Positions 8,836 to 21,890 of a stretch of DNA of 64,000 nt are shown one piece after another; within the stretch, counting starts at the first letter, position 1; each line of letters begins with the position of its first letter. The notes under the pieces were generated by a model. The model saw only the letters and a list, made by a program, of their open reading frames with translations, ran no database searches and was not told the origin of the DNA. Source of the DNA: Rhizodiscina lignyota (Eukaryota > Ascomycota > Dothideomycetes > Aulographales > Rhizodiscinaceae). The DNA lies in contig ML978123.1 of NCBI GenBank assembly GCA_010015805.1, positions 1,736,001 to 1,800,000 of the forward strand, written 5' to 3'. The position numbers were made by a program, and so were the translations under genes.

Positions 8836-11449
8836 CTAATACTCTGCCTCTTCTTCTACTTCAATTTCTCTTTCTCCTTCTCCTGGTATTCCCTTCTTCC
8901 ACCCTGTCACATAACCTTTGGGGTTTGTTTCCATCTCCCTCTGTCTCACAACATCCCACACCCTTGGAAACCCCGCCGCCAGCGGGCCTTTCGATCTCGC
9001 GCCCGTAATCGCAAACCTCCTCAGCTTGTGGCTCACGAATCCTCCCAGCAGGCCCTGGTGGATCATGGCCGCACACATACACTCGACTTCCAGCATGTTG
9101 GGTAAGATAAAGTCGTCGTCACTATTGCGCTCGACGTAATTGTCGCGTCCTTCGTCGAGGAAGCTATATCCTGGGTTGTATTCGTCGGCGAAATCGGGGT
9201 CCACGTAGCGCATCGCTTTGGGTATGGGGTTGTTGTCTATTAATGCCCAGTTCGTATTCCTGTTCCCCGGGCCGCCATCGTTGATGGTCATTGGAATGAG
9301 CGCACGCCTCTCCATCCAACGCATGAGCTGTAGCACGTAGTCGAGGTCGAGCGTTGGCGCCTTTCTGTTCTCGGTGTCGCCTCGTTGGCCTACCAATAAG
9401 AATGTGCGACGCATGAGATTGCGCCATATGATAATTTCAGATGCCCTCTTGATCTGGAAGAGGATGCGGTAGCGCAGAAAGAACGGCGCGTGCTCGTTGT
9501 CCACGTCTGTGAGGCGCCGGAAAGATGTAATGTCACCTTTTCGGATTGCAGTGCAGAGCGGCTCAAAGCGAGGTCGTAAATCTTGAATTTCGGGACGCTG
9601 CCATAACGATGGCGACGGGAATCGGCCGAGTACGATGTTTGAGGCGATGAGGTAGATTAGGATGAGTCTGAGCTGATGACGACAGTCGATGAGTTGATAG
9701 GGTGATTTTGGACAGAGGCCGAAAGCTGTTGTGAGGGCAGCTTGGGCGTCGTAGAAGTGCGAGGTCGCAAAGTGGAAGCGACCGAGATAGTAAAGGTATG
9801 TGATTTGATGTGCTTTCGGATAGATGTGCAGCGGGGGGGCCTGCTCATATATCAAATCCACCACAACGGGCACAGCTCCCAATTGGTCGCATTGGAAAAG
9901 GACTTTCAAACAGAGGTTTGCGAGGACATAGACGCCAATGCGTTTGCCGTAGGGTGTGTCCTCGTCCACATCCGAAGAGGGACCACTCCGTTCTCTGAAG
10001 CATTCGATGATTGCAGCGCGGATAATGTTTGCGCAGCGCTCCGGTATGGATTCGCTGCCCTCTTCATCATCATAGGATGGGCGGATTAGGTCACGGGTGA
10101 GATCCGGGTGCTTGTCTAGCACCATGGCGAATGATGCAAGTGCCTGAGAGCATTTGATAACTGTTGGTAGGGCGACAATCCCAAGGACGGAATGCCTGAG
10201 CGCGCTAGTGCATTTTCTATGCCTTGTGTGTTAGCTTCATCCTAAAAAGAACCATTGACGATCAAACCTACTGTACAAGGTCGGTGAGCAAATCGTACGT
10301 ACTAAGAAGATCCTTGACATCAACCAACGTCAAGTATCTCAGATACGCGACCATGAATCGGCCAAACTCGTTCCATGGCATCTCATCTGCTCCATTTTTG
10401 ACAGATGACATGTTGTCGATGCAGGCTTGCTCAAGCGCATCGTCGTTGTCGGCGAGGAAATTGATCTTAATGTACTCAATTAAGAGAGGATACGTGCCGG
10501 GGAAGTTGCCTTGGTGATCTGGCTCGATGACGAAGTGGCCGGATAGTTTGGCGCCGTTTCGAGCGAATATCATCCCATCAACTTGGCGAAGAAACATCTG
10601 AAGCACGCTACCATCCAATGGGACGCCCATCTTTCCGAGTTTCGACGCGACGACCTGAGCTTCTTTAAACCAGCCTCGCACCAAACTTGGGAAATCTCCT
10701 TTATAGTCTTGTTGGCCGCGTATTTCCCTGGCTAGGATGGAACAAAATGCTTTCCCCAGCGGATCCGTCAGATTAATGGCGCGAAAAACAGCTCCTTCAA
10801 AGATATTTCTTTCTTTCTCGACGTGCTTGGCCGCGTAGAGAATGATTTGTACGCAAACGCCAAGGTCAATATCTGTCCCTTCCTCCTTCGCGATGGCTAT
10901 GGCCAAACCTACGGCCTGGAAGAACGCATCGCGCAAACCTTCGACGTAGTCCTTTTGCGGCGCGGAAGATTTGGATCTAGTTCGAGCACCGTAGATCTCG
11001 GAATCTGAAGCTACACGTCGGTACTGATTCTGCTCCGTGTAGTCACCGTCATCGAATTCAATATCGTTGTCCGAAGCGGGAATGTTGTGGTTCTTGACCC
11101 GGTGACGATGCGCCTTTTTATCGGGAGTGTGTTGTTGATTGGATTTCTTGTGTTGGCGCAAGATTGACTCGACTTTTTTGAACCTTTTGAGATCGCCTAT
11201 GGATAGAGGTATCTCTTTGGGAATGGTATTATGATGGCCTCGTCCTCGTCCAGCGCGACCTCGACCTCGACCTCGACCTCGTGCGGAATATGTTTCGGGG
11301 ATGAACTCTTTGACGACGGCATTCCGGTGGTGAGGAGGAGCGGGATTCCGCCCAGCGCGGCCCCGGCCCTGCCAAGCGCCTCTAGAGCTTCGGAAGTCCT
11401 TCTCTCTTGGGCCGCTGGGTGGCCTTGAATCCACTTTCATTCTGTCCAT
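8836..11449 (-). CDS. PCI-domain protein (Thp1/PCID2/CSN12-like) with RG-rich N-terminus
   Basis: Two exons, 11449-10272 and 10216-8836, joined in phase (DLVQ then KCTSALRHSV), give 852 residues. The C-terminal half matches the Thp1/PCID2/Csn12 group: ITYLYYLGRFHFATSHFYDA, AALTTAFGLCP, LRLILIYLIASNIVLG, PFFLRYRILFQIKRASEIII, then winged-helix pieces NMLEVECMCAAMIHQGLLGG and GFVSHKLRRFAITG. Members act in TREX-2 mRNA export or next to the COP9 signalosome; Thp1-like export is my preferred reading. Odd points are the length (relatives are usually 400-500 residues) and an N-terminal region with dense RG repeats (RGRGRGRGRAGRGRG at about 57-71) typical of RNA binding. The gene shares a 361-base divergent promoter with the flavin monooxygenase. 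Confidence 0.8.
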
Positions 11450-11810
11450 GCTCGCAGAGTTGACAGGGTGTTTGTATCTTGCACGGTGAGATTCTGCTTG
11501 CCATTTTCTTTTTCATATCGTGCTGCGCTTCTTCCTTTATTGTCGCGCATTATGTTTGTTCACGGCAGTGACAATGACAATAGATCCACGCTAACCATGC
11601 TTGGAGGATCCCACGTGCGCGGGCTTGGCGTTTCACATGCCACGGGCTGCGGCACGTTCCTGTTCCGCGACGCAGATCTGATGTCACCGACCCACAAAGG
11701 TGCACATTGAAAAGAGCTCAAGCTCAAGACCAGCATGGCCAACTTGCAACCTCCAGAGTCTCCGACCTCCTCGGACCTCAAGTTCAAACGTCAATTGAAG
11801 CGTGCCCAAC

Positions 11811-13476
11811 ATGGCCCAGCATCGACAGTCATTCCTCGAGTTCGTGGTCATGAACCCTTTTCTCTTCCTCTACGAGCTGGTACAGTGGATACTTGACAGG
11901 CTCCTCAGCCCATCTCCGCCGCCCCCACATGCGCAATTGTCACGGCCTAAAATCGCCGTCATTGGCGCTGGCTTGACTGGTGTCTCGGCAGCTTCACATT
12001 GCGTCGGGCATGGCTTCGAGGCTACCATCTTCGAGAAAGGCGATCGGAAGACTCTGGGTGGAATATGGAGCGTAAGGGTCCCAATTACCCGATTATCTCC
12101 AAAGCTATATGCTCACGTTCATCTCAGAAAGTCAACAACACCTCCGGCCTTCAAATCCATAGCCTCATGTATCGCTTCCATCCATCTGTGAAATGGGGTA
12201 AAGGCTACCCGAACCGCAAGCAAATCGTCAGCCAGATAGAGCAACTCTGGAAGCGATACGGCCTCGAAGAGCGTACACGATTCAATACGGATGTTACAAA
12301 AGTATACAAGGATGAACAGGGGCGGTGGATTATCAACGATCCTTCCAATGGCCGTTTCGACGGCGTCATCGCTGCGATTGGAACATGTGGAGACCCCAAG
12401 ATGCCGCACATCCCAGGGCAGGAACAATACAAAGGCGAAATCTATCACTCATCACAGCTGGATGGTAAGGAGGCGAACGGCAAGAAAGTGATCGTGATCG
12501 GAGGCGGTGCTTCCGCTGTCGAGGCGCTGGAGTTCGTGGCTGCTGAGGATGCCAAACAAGCGGATGTGCTTGCTCGCTCAGAGAAATGGATCATCCCGCG
12601 CAATCCGTTTATCGACATACTCCTCTCCATGAACATCTTCGGCCAAGAGACCTTTCTCTCCTGGATCCCGGAGAACCTGCTGCGTCTCTTCTTCTACCGT
12701 GACCTTTCCGATCTGTCGCCGCCTCCGAGCAGCGGCAAAGGCATATTCACCGAAACGCCAATGGTGAACAACGATGTGCTCGAGCTCGTACGAAGCGGCA
12801 AGGCAAGGTGGTTGCGCGGCGATATCATCGGTTTTACCGAAAATGGAGTCAAATTCAACCGCCGGGCACAGGGCGTGCCGCAAGGTGGCCCTGGTAAGGA
12901 AGAAGTCATTGAGGGAGACCTCGTGATCCTGGCTACCGGATATACTCGGCCAAGCTTAGGATTTTTGCCCGATGAGTGCTTCGAGGAACCATACCAGCCT
13001 CCTTCGTGGTATTTGCAGGTTTTCCCCCCAACGAAGGACGGCATGGAGATATGCTGCAACAACTGTACATATGTCAACGCTATCGGCACTGTGGGTAATT
13101 ACCACATCGGTACGTTCGCTTCTCTTTCTCGCCCATCTTGGACTCGCTGACGAAATTCACAGGTATCTACACCCGCTTCCTTCTCATGTTCCTCGTCGAT
13201 CCTCTCGCACGCCCTCGTCCATGGCTTATGCGACGGTGGATTGATATGACGTGTTGGATCAAGTCCAAGGCCCCTAGCGGCGCATTTGACTTCTTCACGT
13301 ACTCCGAGCTTCTATACTGGTTCACATTCGCGATCGTCATCAACCCGTTCAGGTGGAAGTGGGCGCTATTTGTGTTCTTCGGTATTGGCGCGGACTTGCC
13401 ACTTGCAGTGGTAAAGGAAGAGGATCAGATCAGAGAGAAAATGAAAAATGGGACTGGGGGAGTGACGAGGAACTGA
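11811..13476 (+). CDS. Flavin-containing monooxygenase (FAD/NADPH)
   Basis: Exons 11811-12071, 12128-13109 and 13163-13476 give 518 residues from the first ATG (MAQHRQ); an in-frame GTG three codons earlier is less likely. It has the FAD loop VIGAGLTGVSAASH (about residue 47), a variant FMO signature KGEIYHSSQL, the NADPH loop VIVIGGGASAVEALE and the ATGY-type motif VILATGYTRP, all in family order. The N-terminus (FLFLYELVQWIL) and C-terminus (LLYWFTFAIVI and WALFVFFGIGA) are hydrophobic, suggesting membrane attachment. FMOs oxygenate N- or S-containing or carbonyl substrates (Baeyer-Villiger type); the substrate is unknown. The gene ends 134 bases from the P450 coming the other way. With the P450, SDR and pump to the right it looks like part of a small-molecule pathway. 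Confidence 0.88.
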
Positions 13477-13610
13477 TCCTAATGAGTTACGAACTAGGCA
13501 ATGGCTTTTAAAAGTTTGCCAATGGAAGGTGCCAAGCGAAGAGCCCAAGTGAAGGGGATGGCTTGGATAGAAGGCGGCCATAGATTTAACAAAACCCAAT
13601 CAAGGGTCAT

Positions 13611-15426
13611 TCAATTTGGCCTTCTCTCTTTAATTATCACCCTAATATCCTTCAAATCCCTCTTGAACTTCGGTACGAACCAGTCCGCCTCGAACTGTAC
13701 ATGGTCGATCGTCGTATCAACGAGCTCCATATCGAACCGATGCACGAGTGCTGCAAGACACAAATACAGCTCTGCATATGCCAAGTTGATCCCCACACAC
13801 ATCCTACCGCCTTTTGTGAACGGCACAAGGTATCTCTCCAGCCTTTTCGCCTCGTCCTTGTCAAGCCAGCGCTCTGGCTTGAACTCCATAACGTCTTCGC
13901 CCCATACAGAAGCATCGGTGTGCATGAAGTATGAGTCCATGCTCACAGGCGTGCCTGGAGGAATAACCCACGCCTTGTAATCGTCCGCAGGCTGGACCAT
14001 GAGCGGCACCTCTGCGATACGCGGAAGACGCCCACAGATGCCGTAACTGAGGCGTAGGCCTTCTTTCAGAACGGCGGTGAGGTATGGTAGCTTCTCAATA
14101 CGACTAAGCTCAAGCGGTCCGGAAGCAAGACAGGTGTCGATTTCGGATTGTAGTTTTGCGGTAATGGAGGATGATGAGAGGATGTAAACGAGCATGACGG
14201 CCAGCGATGCGCCGGTCGTTTCTGTTCCAGCACCGACTAGCGTCTCAGAATCGTATTTCAGCCTGTTGACACTCTTCTCTTTCTCCGGAAGGCTACCAGT
14301 GAGCACATCATGATATACGGTGACCTGACTATCTTTCTCCGCCTCCTCTAATAGCTCGGCCCTGCTCTTCGCCTTGAGCTTTGTGATCTGTTGCACCGCG
14401 AAGCTACGAACACGCAACATCATTCCCAGTCCTGGATCAAGCTTCGCGGCGAAGTCGACGGGAATGAATTCGACGATTGGCAGGAGGAACCACAATACTT
14501 TCATGACATGACCGATCCGCCCGAGTTGGGCGAGCGTGTCAGACCATTCAGGAAAGAAGTCTGCGCGGTCGAGAGTGCTTTCTTTCGAGCCGAGGGCATA
14601 GTCTTTGCACATCCATTAGTTCTCACACTATCAAGAGGTGATCCACGTACTTGTAATTACGTCTGTAGCAAAACAGCTCAGCGCAAATTTGATCCTAACG
14701 CCCTCGCTCTGCGCTTCATGTGTCTTTCCTGCCTCTAACAGCCTGCTACAGAGCTTCTCCGCCTTCCCTCTCACCAAACCCTGCAGCTTCTTAATATTCG
14801 CTGGAGAGAAGAAACGCTCCACGGCGGCACGTCTATAGCGATGTAGATCATGGTCACATGTCGCTTGAAATGCTTGCTGCCCTGTTCCAAACTGGCGGCA
14901 GAAATATAGAGATTTATGACGACGGAGGGCCCGTTTGCTTTCGGTTGGAGAGAGGTCGGAGGGTGCAGTTGGGGAATATAGTATCGAATAGAAGGATGGG
15001 TCGGAAACGTGGAGGTCGTCAGGTGTGATACGGATTATAGGTCCTGCTTGCATATTAGGATTGAAATGGGTTTATGCCAATCAGGTCCCGCACCGTATTG
15101 TTTGTGCCATTGCTTCAGGATGTTGACGTACTGGCCTCCTTTGATTGCGTCGTAGTATATCTCAACTCTTCGCAGTTATTCAGCAAATGCAACGAAAGGA
15201 TGCCAGAAATGCATACAAGTATGTAGCCGCCGCAAATTTTGGTCCAGGAAACTGTTGTGGTGTCAACGGACTTTTTGTATGAGAGCTTTTAGACGTTCAC
15301 CTTGGACAAGGGACTGAAATATATTCGGTAGATCACTGTCGCCGCGAAGTAAATAATGTACAAAACGAGAGGGATTGAAATAAATGGCAACGGCAAGACA
15401 TGCAACAGAGATTCAACGACCGTCAT
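13611..15426 (-). CDS. Cytochrome P450 monooxygenase (CYP58/trichodiene-oxygenase-like)
   Basis: Five exons, 15426-15301, 15251-15217, 15167-15094, 15043-14651 and 14602-13611, give 539 residues, a normal length. A membrane anchor (FISIPLVLYIIYFAATVIY) opens the protein, then FPGPKFAAATYLVE, YGPIIRITPDDLHV, the I-helix GAGTETTGAS, the ExxR motif (KEGLR), PERWLD and the heme loop FTKGGRMCVG with its cysteine. All key residues are present, so it should be active at the ER. Exon 2 is only 35 nt. The region around the HDLHRYRRAAVERFFS block recalls fungal CYP58 members; the substrate cannot be inferred. It converges with the flavin monooxygenase, and the two may act in one pathway. Confidence 0.93.
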
Positions 15427-16760
15427 TCTGACCGTCCAGTGCCCACAAAGCGAAAATCAACCCACAATGTCAGCGTGCCAACCTAAAAGTTTAAGCATAC
15501 CTAAGTAGGTCTTGAACGGCGTCTCACGGCAGCCGCTTGCCGCCCGCCACGCCCCATGTATCACAAACACTGTGTGAGCATCATCCTTGTCCTACCATGA
15601 ATTGCACCTACTTGAAAGGGACGGCGATGGCACTTGTTACTGTTGGTGGAGGTTAAGACGAAAAGGTTCGTGCTATCCCAGAGGAAGTCACTGCTAAATC
15701 CGGCTTAGTCATTCCATCTCCGCCCCTTGCTTGCGCACCAGGATACATAAATGCCGAGATGAGATTTCTGGTTAGCGCAGATCAAGCATTTTCTTCGGAA
15801 GGCTCCTTGAAATGGCAGTTCTGACAAGCAAAAACCCTTTCTCGATCATAGACGGCTTATATTATCAGCCGTGTTATGTACAGGCATGGCACAAATCTGT
15901 GTTTTGTGCCCTACTCTAACCGACGGGAAGCCACACCAAATCTTGGACGGTGCTTCTCAAAATTGCCAATCGATCCGTTTTTTATTTTCCGATTGGTCAA
16001 TCTGTACAAAATGTCCAAATTCGGTCATTATCTTTCGGATACAACAACGCACCAGGTATCATCCTTGGTGTGCTATATCATCTATTCTCTTATTGCACAG
16101 CTGGCAGAGATCTATAAGGAGATGTCGTGTCAGATTATAGCTCAACACTAAACTACAAAATAACTACGCTACCCCAATTTGAGATTGATATATATACCGG
16201 CTCGCAGGTGACAAAATACTTGGTTACCAGCCAAGATGTAACACCCAGACGCTAATCGCTCTTGCACCTCATTACAATTGAGACTATCTTTGAAAGCTTA
16301 GTTGTACGTTCTTCGGAGTCTACTAAACAACAGCGAACCATGGGAAAACTTGCACGCTTTGTTATCCATAGAGCCTACACACTGATGCTGTTCAGTATCC
16401 TGAAGGCTGTGCCCAACCTTTCTGTCACCCTCTTCGCACCCTACGAGAGACCAGCCCGCTCTCCGGGGAGAGAAGAGACCAGCGCAGGTCATGATGAGAG
16501 CGATAACCAAAACACGGAAGAATCAGACCGATCGAGGACCATCCAAAAATGTGGCCAGCATCATCAGTGACAAACTCAAGCAGAAAATGTGTTCGCCAGT
16601 CCACATTACATAACGAATTGGAAGAACAGCCGAAAAGCTCGTCGCAGCTTTCTCTCTTGGCGGCACGAGTTACAATTATTTTACAACTGAGATTATAGTG
16701 CTGGAATGAAGGCATAGAGTCTATACGTCGTTAGGATAATACCACTTCCGCTCCTTTGGC
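15427..16760. other. 1.3-kb gene-free stretch upstream of the P450
   Basis: Short frames only, including one of 102 codons at 16262-16570 without a recognisable domain. It must hold the P450 promoter on its left side and the 3' end of the SDR on its right. No tandem or inverted repeat stands out. Confidence 0.45.
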
Positions 16761-17819
16761 TCAGGTGAAGATTATGCCCCCGTCCACAACGACTGTCTGG
16801 CCCGTCATATAATCGCTGTCGGGCCCTGCTAAGAAACTCACTACTTTGCTCACGTCTTCTGGTACGCTCGTTCGACCAAGAGCAATCAGCTCGCCGCTGT
16901 ACTTTGCTATCGTGTCGCCCTTTTTCGCGCCGACCATATTTCCCAGCTCCTCGTCTATGAGATCCCACATCTTGGTTCCCACCTAAAGGATACTGTTAAG
17001 TATGTGACCCCAAGAACATATATTTCGGATGTCTTACTATTCCCGGAGCGTATGCATTTACTGTGATCTTATGCTTGGCCATTTCCATCGCCATCGCCTG
17101 CGTTAGACCTCGAACCGCCCATTTACTGGCCGAGTAATGGCTTAGCAAGGCAAAGGGCTTGAATGCCACAATACTAGTGTCAACGTCAGTCTTTCGATTC
17201 ATGATTTACACATTTCATACTACCTTGCGCATCCAAGAATCTTGCCACCATCCCCTTGTTCGATCATCTTCGCAGCAGCAGCGCGATAGCAATTGTAGAC
17301 GCCGAATACATTCACTTCAAACATCCGTCTGAAGTCTTTCTCGGAGAGATCTAACAATCCCTTCACTTGCGCAATACCAGCATTCGCGACCATGAGGTTC
17401 AATGGACCCAGCGAGCCGGCCGACTCCTCCACCATGGCTTCCACGTGCTTCAGGTCGGACACATCCGCCAGATACGAAATAGCCTTTCGATTGTACGTAG
17501 ACTGGACCTCATTTACAACGGACTCCACATCGCCTTTGTTTGAAGGAATGTCGTTCAGGCATAAGTCCCAACCATCTTGTGCAAGACGGATTGCGATAGC
17601 CTTGCCGCTGCAACGTAGTCAGCTTCAAGCTCATCAGCGGTGTAGAGAACTGACTGACATTCCGCGACCCGAGCCTGTAATTATTGCTGTTCTGCGCTTC
17701 TGCTCCGGAGTACTAAACGCCGTTCGGACATGCTTGGGAAATCGAGTAATGGGAGCTCTTGCGACACTCGGCGCAGCTCGCCTCCGAAAGGCTGTGTTGA
17801 TTAACGTCCTAGATGCCAT
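16761..17819 (-). CDS. Short-chain dehydrogenase with probable mitochondrial presequence
   Basis: Four exons, 17819-17659, 17607-17224, 17173-17038 and 16982-16761, give 300 residues. Splicing restores every SDR landmark: [38 protein letters not shown], a serine strand ending GCASIVAF, the catalytic [21 protein letters not shown] and the C-terminal [11 protein letters not shown]. It resembles acetoin/diacetyl (2,3-butanediol) reductase-type SDRs. The first about 40 residues are rich in Arg, Ala and Ser with almost no acid ([18 protein letters not shown]), which looks like a mitochondrial targeting sequence, unusual for this group. The substrate is unknown. Confidence 0.88.
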
Positions 17820-18576
17820 GTGAGAAAAGTAGTAGCCAGAAAGATCAGGAAATATGTGATCGCATCAAGTTATGCATACTTATACTCTATGCCATGGCTT
17901 CGGCTGTGATCCCCTCATCTCAAACCCGGGAAACAGCTTCAGCGATGCGCTTTTCATGCAGATGCTACGGCATCTTTTACACCGGCAGCGTCGGCCGTGC
18001 GGAGCGGTAGCGAGCCTCATAATGTACCAAGAAGTCAGTAAAGAGACAGCGGCGGTATTCCGCTGCATTGTGCCCGCAGACGCTGCTGAAGCGTTGGGAA
18101 ATACGATATCGTACGTGTAAACGGTTCGGATACTGGACGGGAATATCTCCGCTTTAGCCTCTTGTTTGCAAAACAAATGAACTAAAATTCATTATTTTCG
18201 TCTACCCATTGAAAAGACGTGAGGATCTAGAACTGCTGTTGGGAACTTGGATAATTGTCCCAGGAATGAGGTGAGGAGCAAACTATCTATAATACAGAAG
18301 ATAGCAGACCGTGATGTCATCTATCAAGAGTGGAGTTGTTTGCTTGTGCTCGCATGCTATCTCAGACAGCGCCTCCCAAAATTGACTACCCCCATCAAGG
18401 CGAGAGGTCGAGACTCCCTTGTATTCTCCAACCTTGCTCTTGCCCTTTCGTGATCGGATTCGGTTAGTTGAGCTGCCGAGGCTCGAGTAGACTCCGCCCA
18501 GCCACAAGCTCGCTAGAATCTACAGGTTTGCTCATTCCGAGCCGAGCTTGTTAATGAGTCGACTTGCCCCTATTGC
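17820..18576. other. Gene-free stretch between an SDR and a regulator
   Basis: No coding pattern seen. It contains the promoter of the SDR at 17819 and the 3' flank of the regulator ending at 18577. Confidence 0.45.
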
Positions 18577-21500
18577 TCATCCTGATTGTTGGTTAAGGAA
18601 ATCGAAATTAAACATGCCAGCTCCGTTCACATTCATATTATCCCATTCGAAAGAGTTGATCAGCTCATCCCACTGTGACCAGTCCGTTGGTGTCTCAAAA
18701 TCACTGAAACTCGGATCCCGCGCAGGCCCAACATCCGACGGCGTTGGCTGCTGCTGCTGATGTTGAAAGCGTTGCTGTTGTGGGGGATCTTGCTGCCTGC
18801 CATCAAATGGCAATATTCCAAATGCAACGCGGCCTGGCCTTGAGTCACCTGACGACGAACCCACGTACCATGGCGAAGGGCGACTGGCATAGTAGTTGCG
18901 CAGTGTCTGGACGAAAGGTGGCACTTCCGGCGGGGGGCGACCCTCGGAAACATATTGTTTTTCTCGGCCCTCCCAGGCTCGAAGGGTAAGTCGCCGAACC
19001 GCAGCATGAAGGGTATTCGATCGCTCAGTTATTAGAGCTGGATGATGCCCGTATACAAGCTCGACTTGCTTCCAGGCCTTATCTGAATTCGGGCCAATCG
19101 GCATATTGACTAGACCACTAAATCAGTCTTATGATTTCCGATATAAAGCACTATAGTGGTAGGTACCTAAATGATCAACCAGGAAGATGAGAGCCTGCCA
19201 GGTGAAGAAGACGTTCATGTGCCAAAGAAAGCCGCGTGTTACTGGCGACGACTGAAGAAGGTTGCCGTATTCTGGGAATCAAGTAAGCTCACTCGTACCA
19301 CGAAGTGCGGGACAGCGCTCTCACCTATGATTTTCAGTGCTTTCTCAAATATCCTGTCTTTCTCCTCTTGCGGCATACTTGCTCCCTTATCGGGATACTG
19401 TCTTGGATGGTGTGTGATCATGAAGAGCATGGCAATGATAGACCTCGCAACAACAGAGACTAAATAATGGAGCTTGTTGAGTGGGTCGCAATAGCGAAGA
19501 TACTTCTGCTCGAATCGTCTCTGTAGCTCTTCAATAGCTTTGTCCTTTTCCTCCATCGGTACCATTTTGCTGCCCAGCTTCTTCCAAGGAGTGTCCGTAG
19601 TGTCGGGAGCTTGAAGATATTTGATATTCCGGAAGAAGTCGCCGAGCTCGTAGCGCATCAAACAGAATATCATCTCGGTCGCACCTTCTCTTTCTTTTGG
19701 AAAGTCTTTCATATCGGGATCCAGGTCGCAGTCGTTAACATTAAGTGGAACCCTGGAGTCCCACGAGTAATTCGATGCAAACGTGCCTTACATTTTTTGT
19801 TAGCCGAGAAAACATGCAGCTGCTGTCGAAATCCAGCACAAGCAACAAGCGTCATAGCGAGTGTCCCGAGAAGGTTGGATTGGTAGATACCACCTAGTGC
19901 AGGGCTCGACAGAGTCTGCTCAAGAGACAGTCCCAACAAGTTAATAGCAGAAGACGACAACAAGGTTGAGCGCAAAATAGCCATCGTAATCCACACATTC
20001 AGTTTAAAGCTGAAAGTTGAAGTTGAGTACGTACCTGCACCGCTGATTTCAGCTGTCGTTCGATCTAACACGACAATCTGCCACCACAGACGTCGCCTGA
20101 TTTCGATTTGAAATGGAGTGAGTTCCGAGCCGATTCCGTCTTTGTGAACTCCCATCCGTTGTGCAATTCTCAATGCAGTACCAGACAATATCCAGAGTGA
20201 CCGGGCATCGTAGTATTGTCTAACAGCCATGAGAAACAAGGTGTAAGCTTGAAGTACGATGATATCCGAAGTCCGAAGAATACAAGCCTTGACGAGAGAA
20301 GCCTGGGTGCCCTCCCGAAATCTTGCTAATAAGGTAGCCCGTGGTTCGCCTGCGGCTTGTTCGCACTCTTCATTGGTCATTGATGTTACCGCAAAGGTAA
20401 ATATTGAAAATGCTAGAGCCCGAGCATTCTTCGACAATCGGCCATCTTTCCGTTGCTCAGCATTTTCAAAGAGGATTTTTTCCGTTGTTGGCGCATGAAA
20501 GAGTTTGCAAAGCGGATCGACCTGCAGTGTTGGAGATGTGTTAGCGGACCGCAGTGAATGGACAATACGAAGTTATCAGCAATCTTGAACTGACTTCTGC
20601 CACCATTGAACGGATGTTTGGGGTACATTTCAATCGCGTTGCAACACTAGCCGGACTTGGGGGGAACAACTTACGTTCTCTTGAAAGACGTGCCAAAGTC
20701 GCTTTGCGACTTCCACGGAAGGGAGAAGCGAGTCTACGTCCACATTCTTGTCGATTCCTCCTAATATGAAGTGCGCACTATCCGACGGTGCAGGACGAAA
20801 TCCCTCCGATTTACCGGGAATTCCAGCAAGCTGCTCTTCATCGGATGAGTGTACTTGCGCAATGGCCTCAGGGTCTCGTAGCTCATCGTCGATATCCCTC
20901 CACAAGGAGCTTTCGAGATATCTTGTTGACCCACTCCTTGTCACGATTATCCTACCATTTTCTGCCTGAGTATCATCTTCCTTATCGCCACCTTCTCGGT
21001 CAATGCCAGCGCCGCTGAGAATGCCAATTGCCCCTGGTTCAGGGCTAATGTCTCTCATGGGATCTCCCTCGTCATCACCTGCTGCTGCGACATCTTCAAT
21101 CTTTACACCGAACTTGGTGAGAAGCTGTTCATACCGCCTCACGCGTGCATGAAGCCCAAGTTCGGGTGCTTTTCTGGAATCACGAGCCACACATTAGCAG
21201 AGCTCGTGCACACAAGGACGCTAAGTTCGCGGTACTGCTGAGATAGTTCCGACTCTTTCTGCGAGCAAACTACTCTAGCCAATTGGATATGGTTATTGGT
21301 AAGACATAAGATGACTCGAAATTCGAACGCCTTAGGAGACATGTCACATACCGCGACCGTCGCTTTGGAGGTAGCGGGGCTTTGTATTCACATCTTTTCT
21401 CCGATTTCCTACAATTGGAGCAAGGAACCTGGTCGTTTCAAGCGTAGTCAATATCTATCGCCGTCATGGGGGTGCAACGATGCTCGGCTTACGGTTCGAT

Positions 21501-21606
21501 CGCACTTGACCTTCCTCTGCTGACACACTAAACAAGAATTCTTTTGTGTGGCTGGTCCTGGAGAAGTCTCCTCCGAACCCCTGGCGCTCTCATCTGCTGT
21601 CGCCAT
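18577..21606 (-). CDS. Zn2Cys6 transcription factor, 760 aa, divergent from an MFS pump
   Basis: Seven exons, 21606-21493, 21428-21352, 21173-20675, 20521-20035, 19786-19299, 19251-19167 and 19109-18577, close in frame to 760 residues. The zinc cluster spans the first intron: CLVCQQRKVKC, DRTVPCSNC, RKSEKRC (residues 25-52), then basic PLPPKRRSRK. The fungal regulator domain covers about 200-430, with VDPLCKLFHAPT, RRLWWQIVVLDR, SWDSRVPLNVND and DLDPDMKDFP as family landmarks. The tail is rich in Gln and Pro (QQQRFQHQQQQ). Introns 2, 3 and 4 (178, 153 and 248 nt) are long for this genome; short extra exons inside them cannot be excluded. The first ATG close to the cluster was chosen; an upstream in-frame ATG at 21975 would add 123 residues. 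The divergent partner is the MFS pump, its most likely target. Confidence 0.83.
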
Positions 21607-21890
21607 GGGGCCTCTTCTCCATTCCGCGACGCTGCTTTCCGATTTCCAGGTGATGAATGTTGCACTTCCTTCCGCCTTGACGGAGTTACGGAGGGCACTG
21701 TCTGCCCTCTCGGAACCGATTAGCTTCCGAGCACCTGAGCCCTCGAGCGGCCTGAGGACGCCCCACACGCTCTTTGCCTGGACTCCTCGCTCCCTAGCCA
21801 ATGGCATTTCGTCTTTTTCTCGAAGGATCATTAAGCTCGCCAAGCTCCGCATCTCATCCCTTTTGTGGTGTTCGTGCGCAAAGAGAGCCT

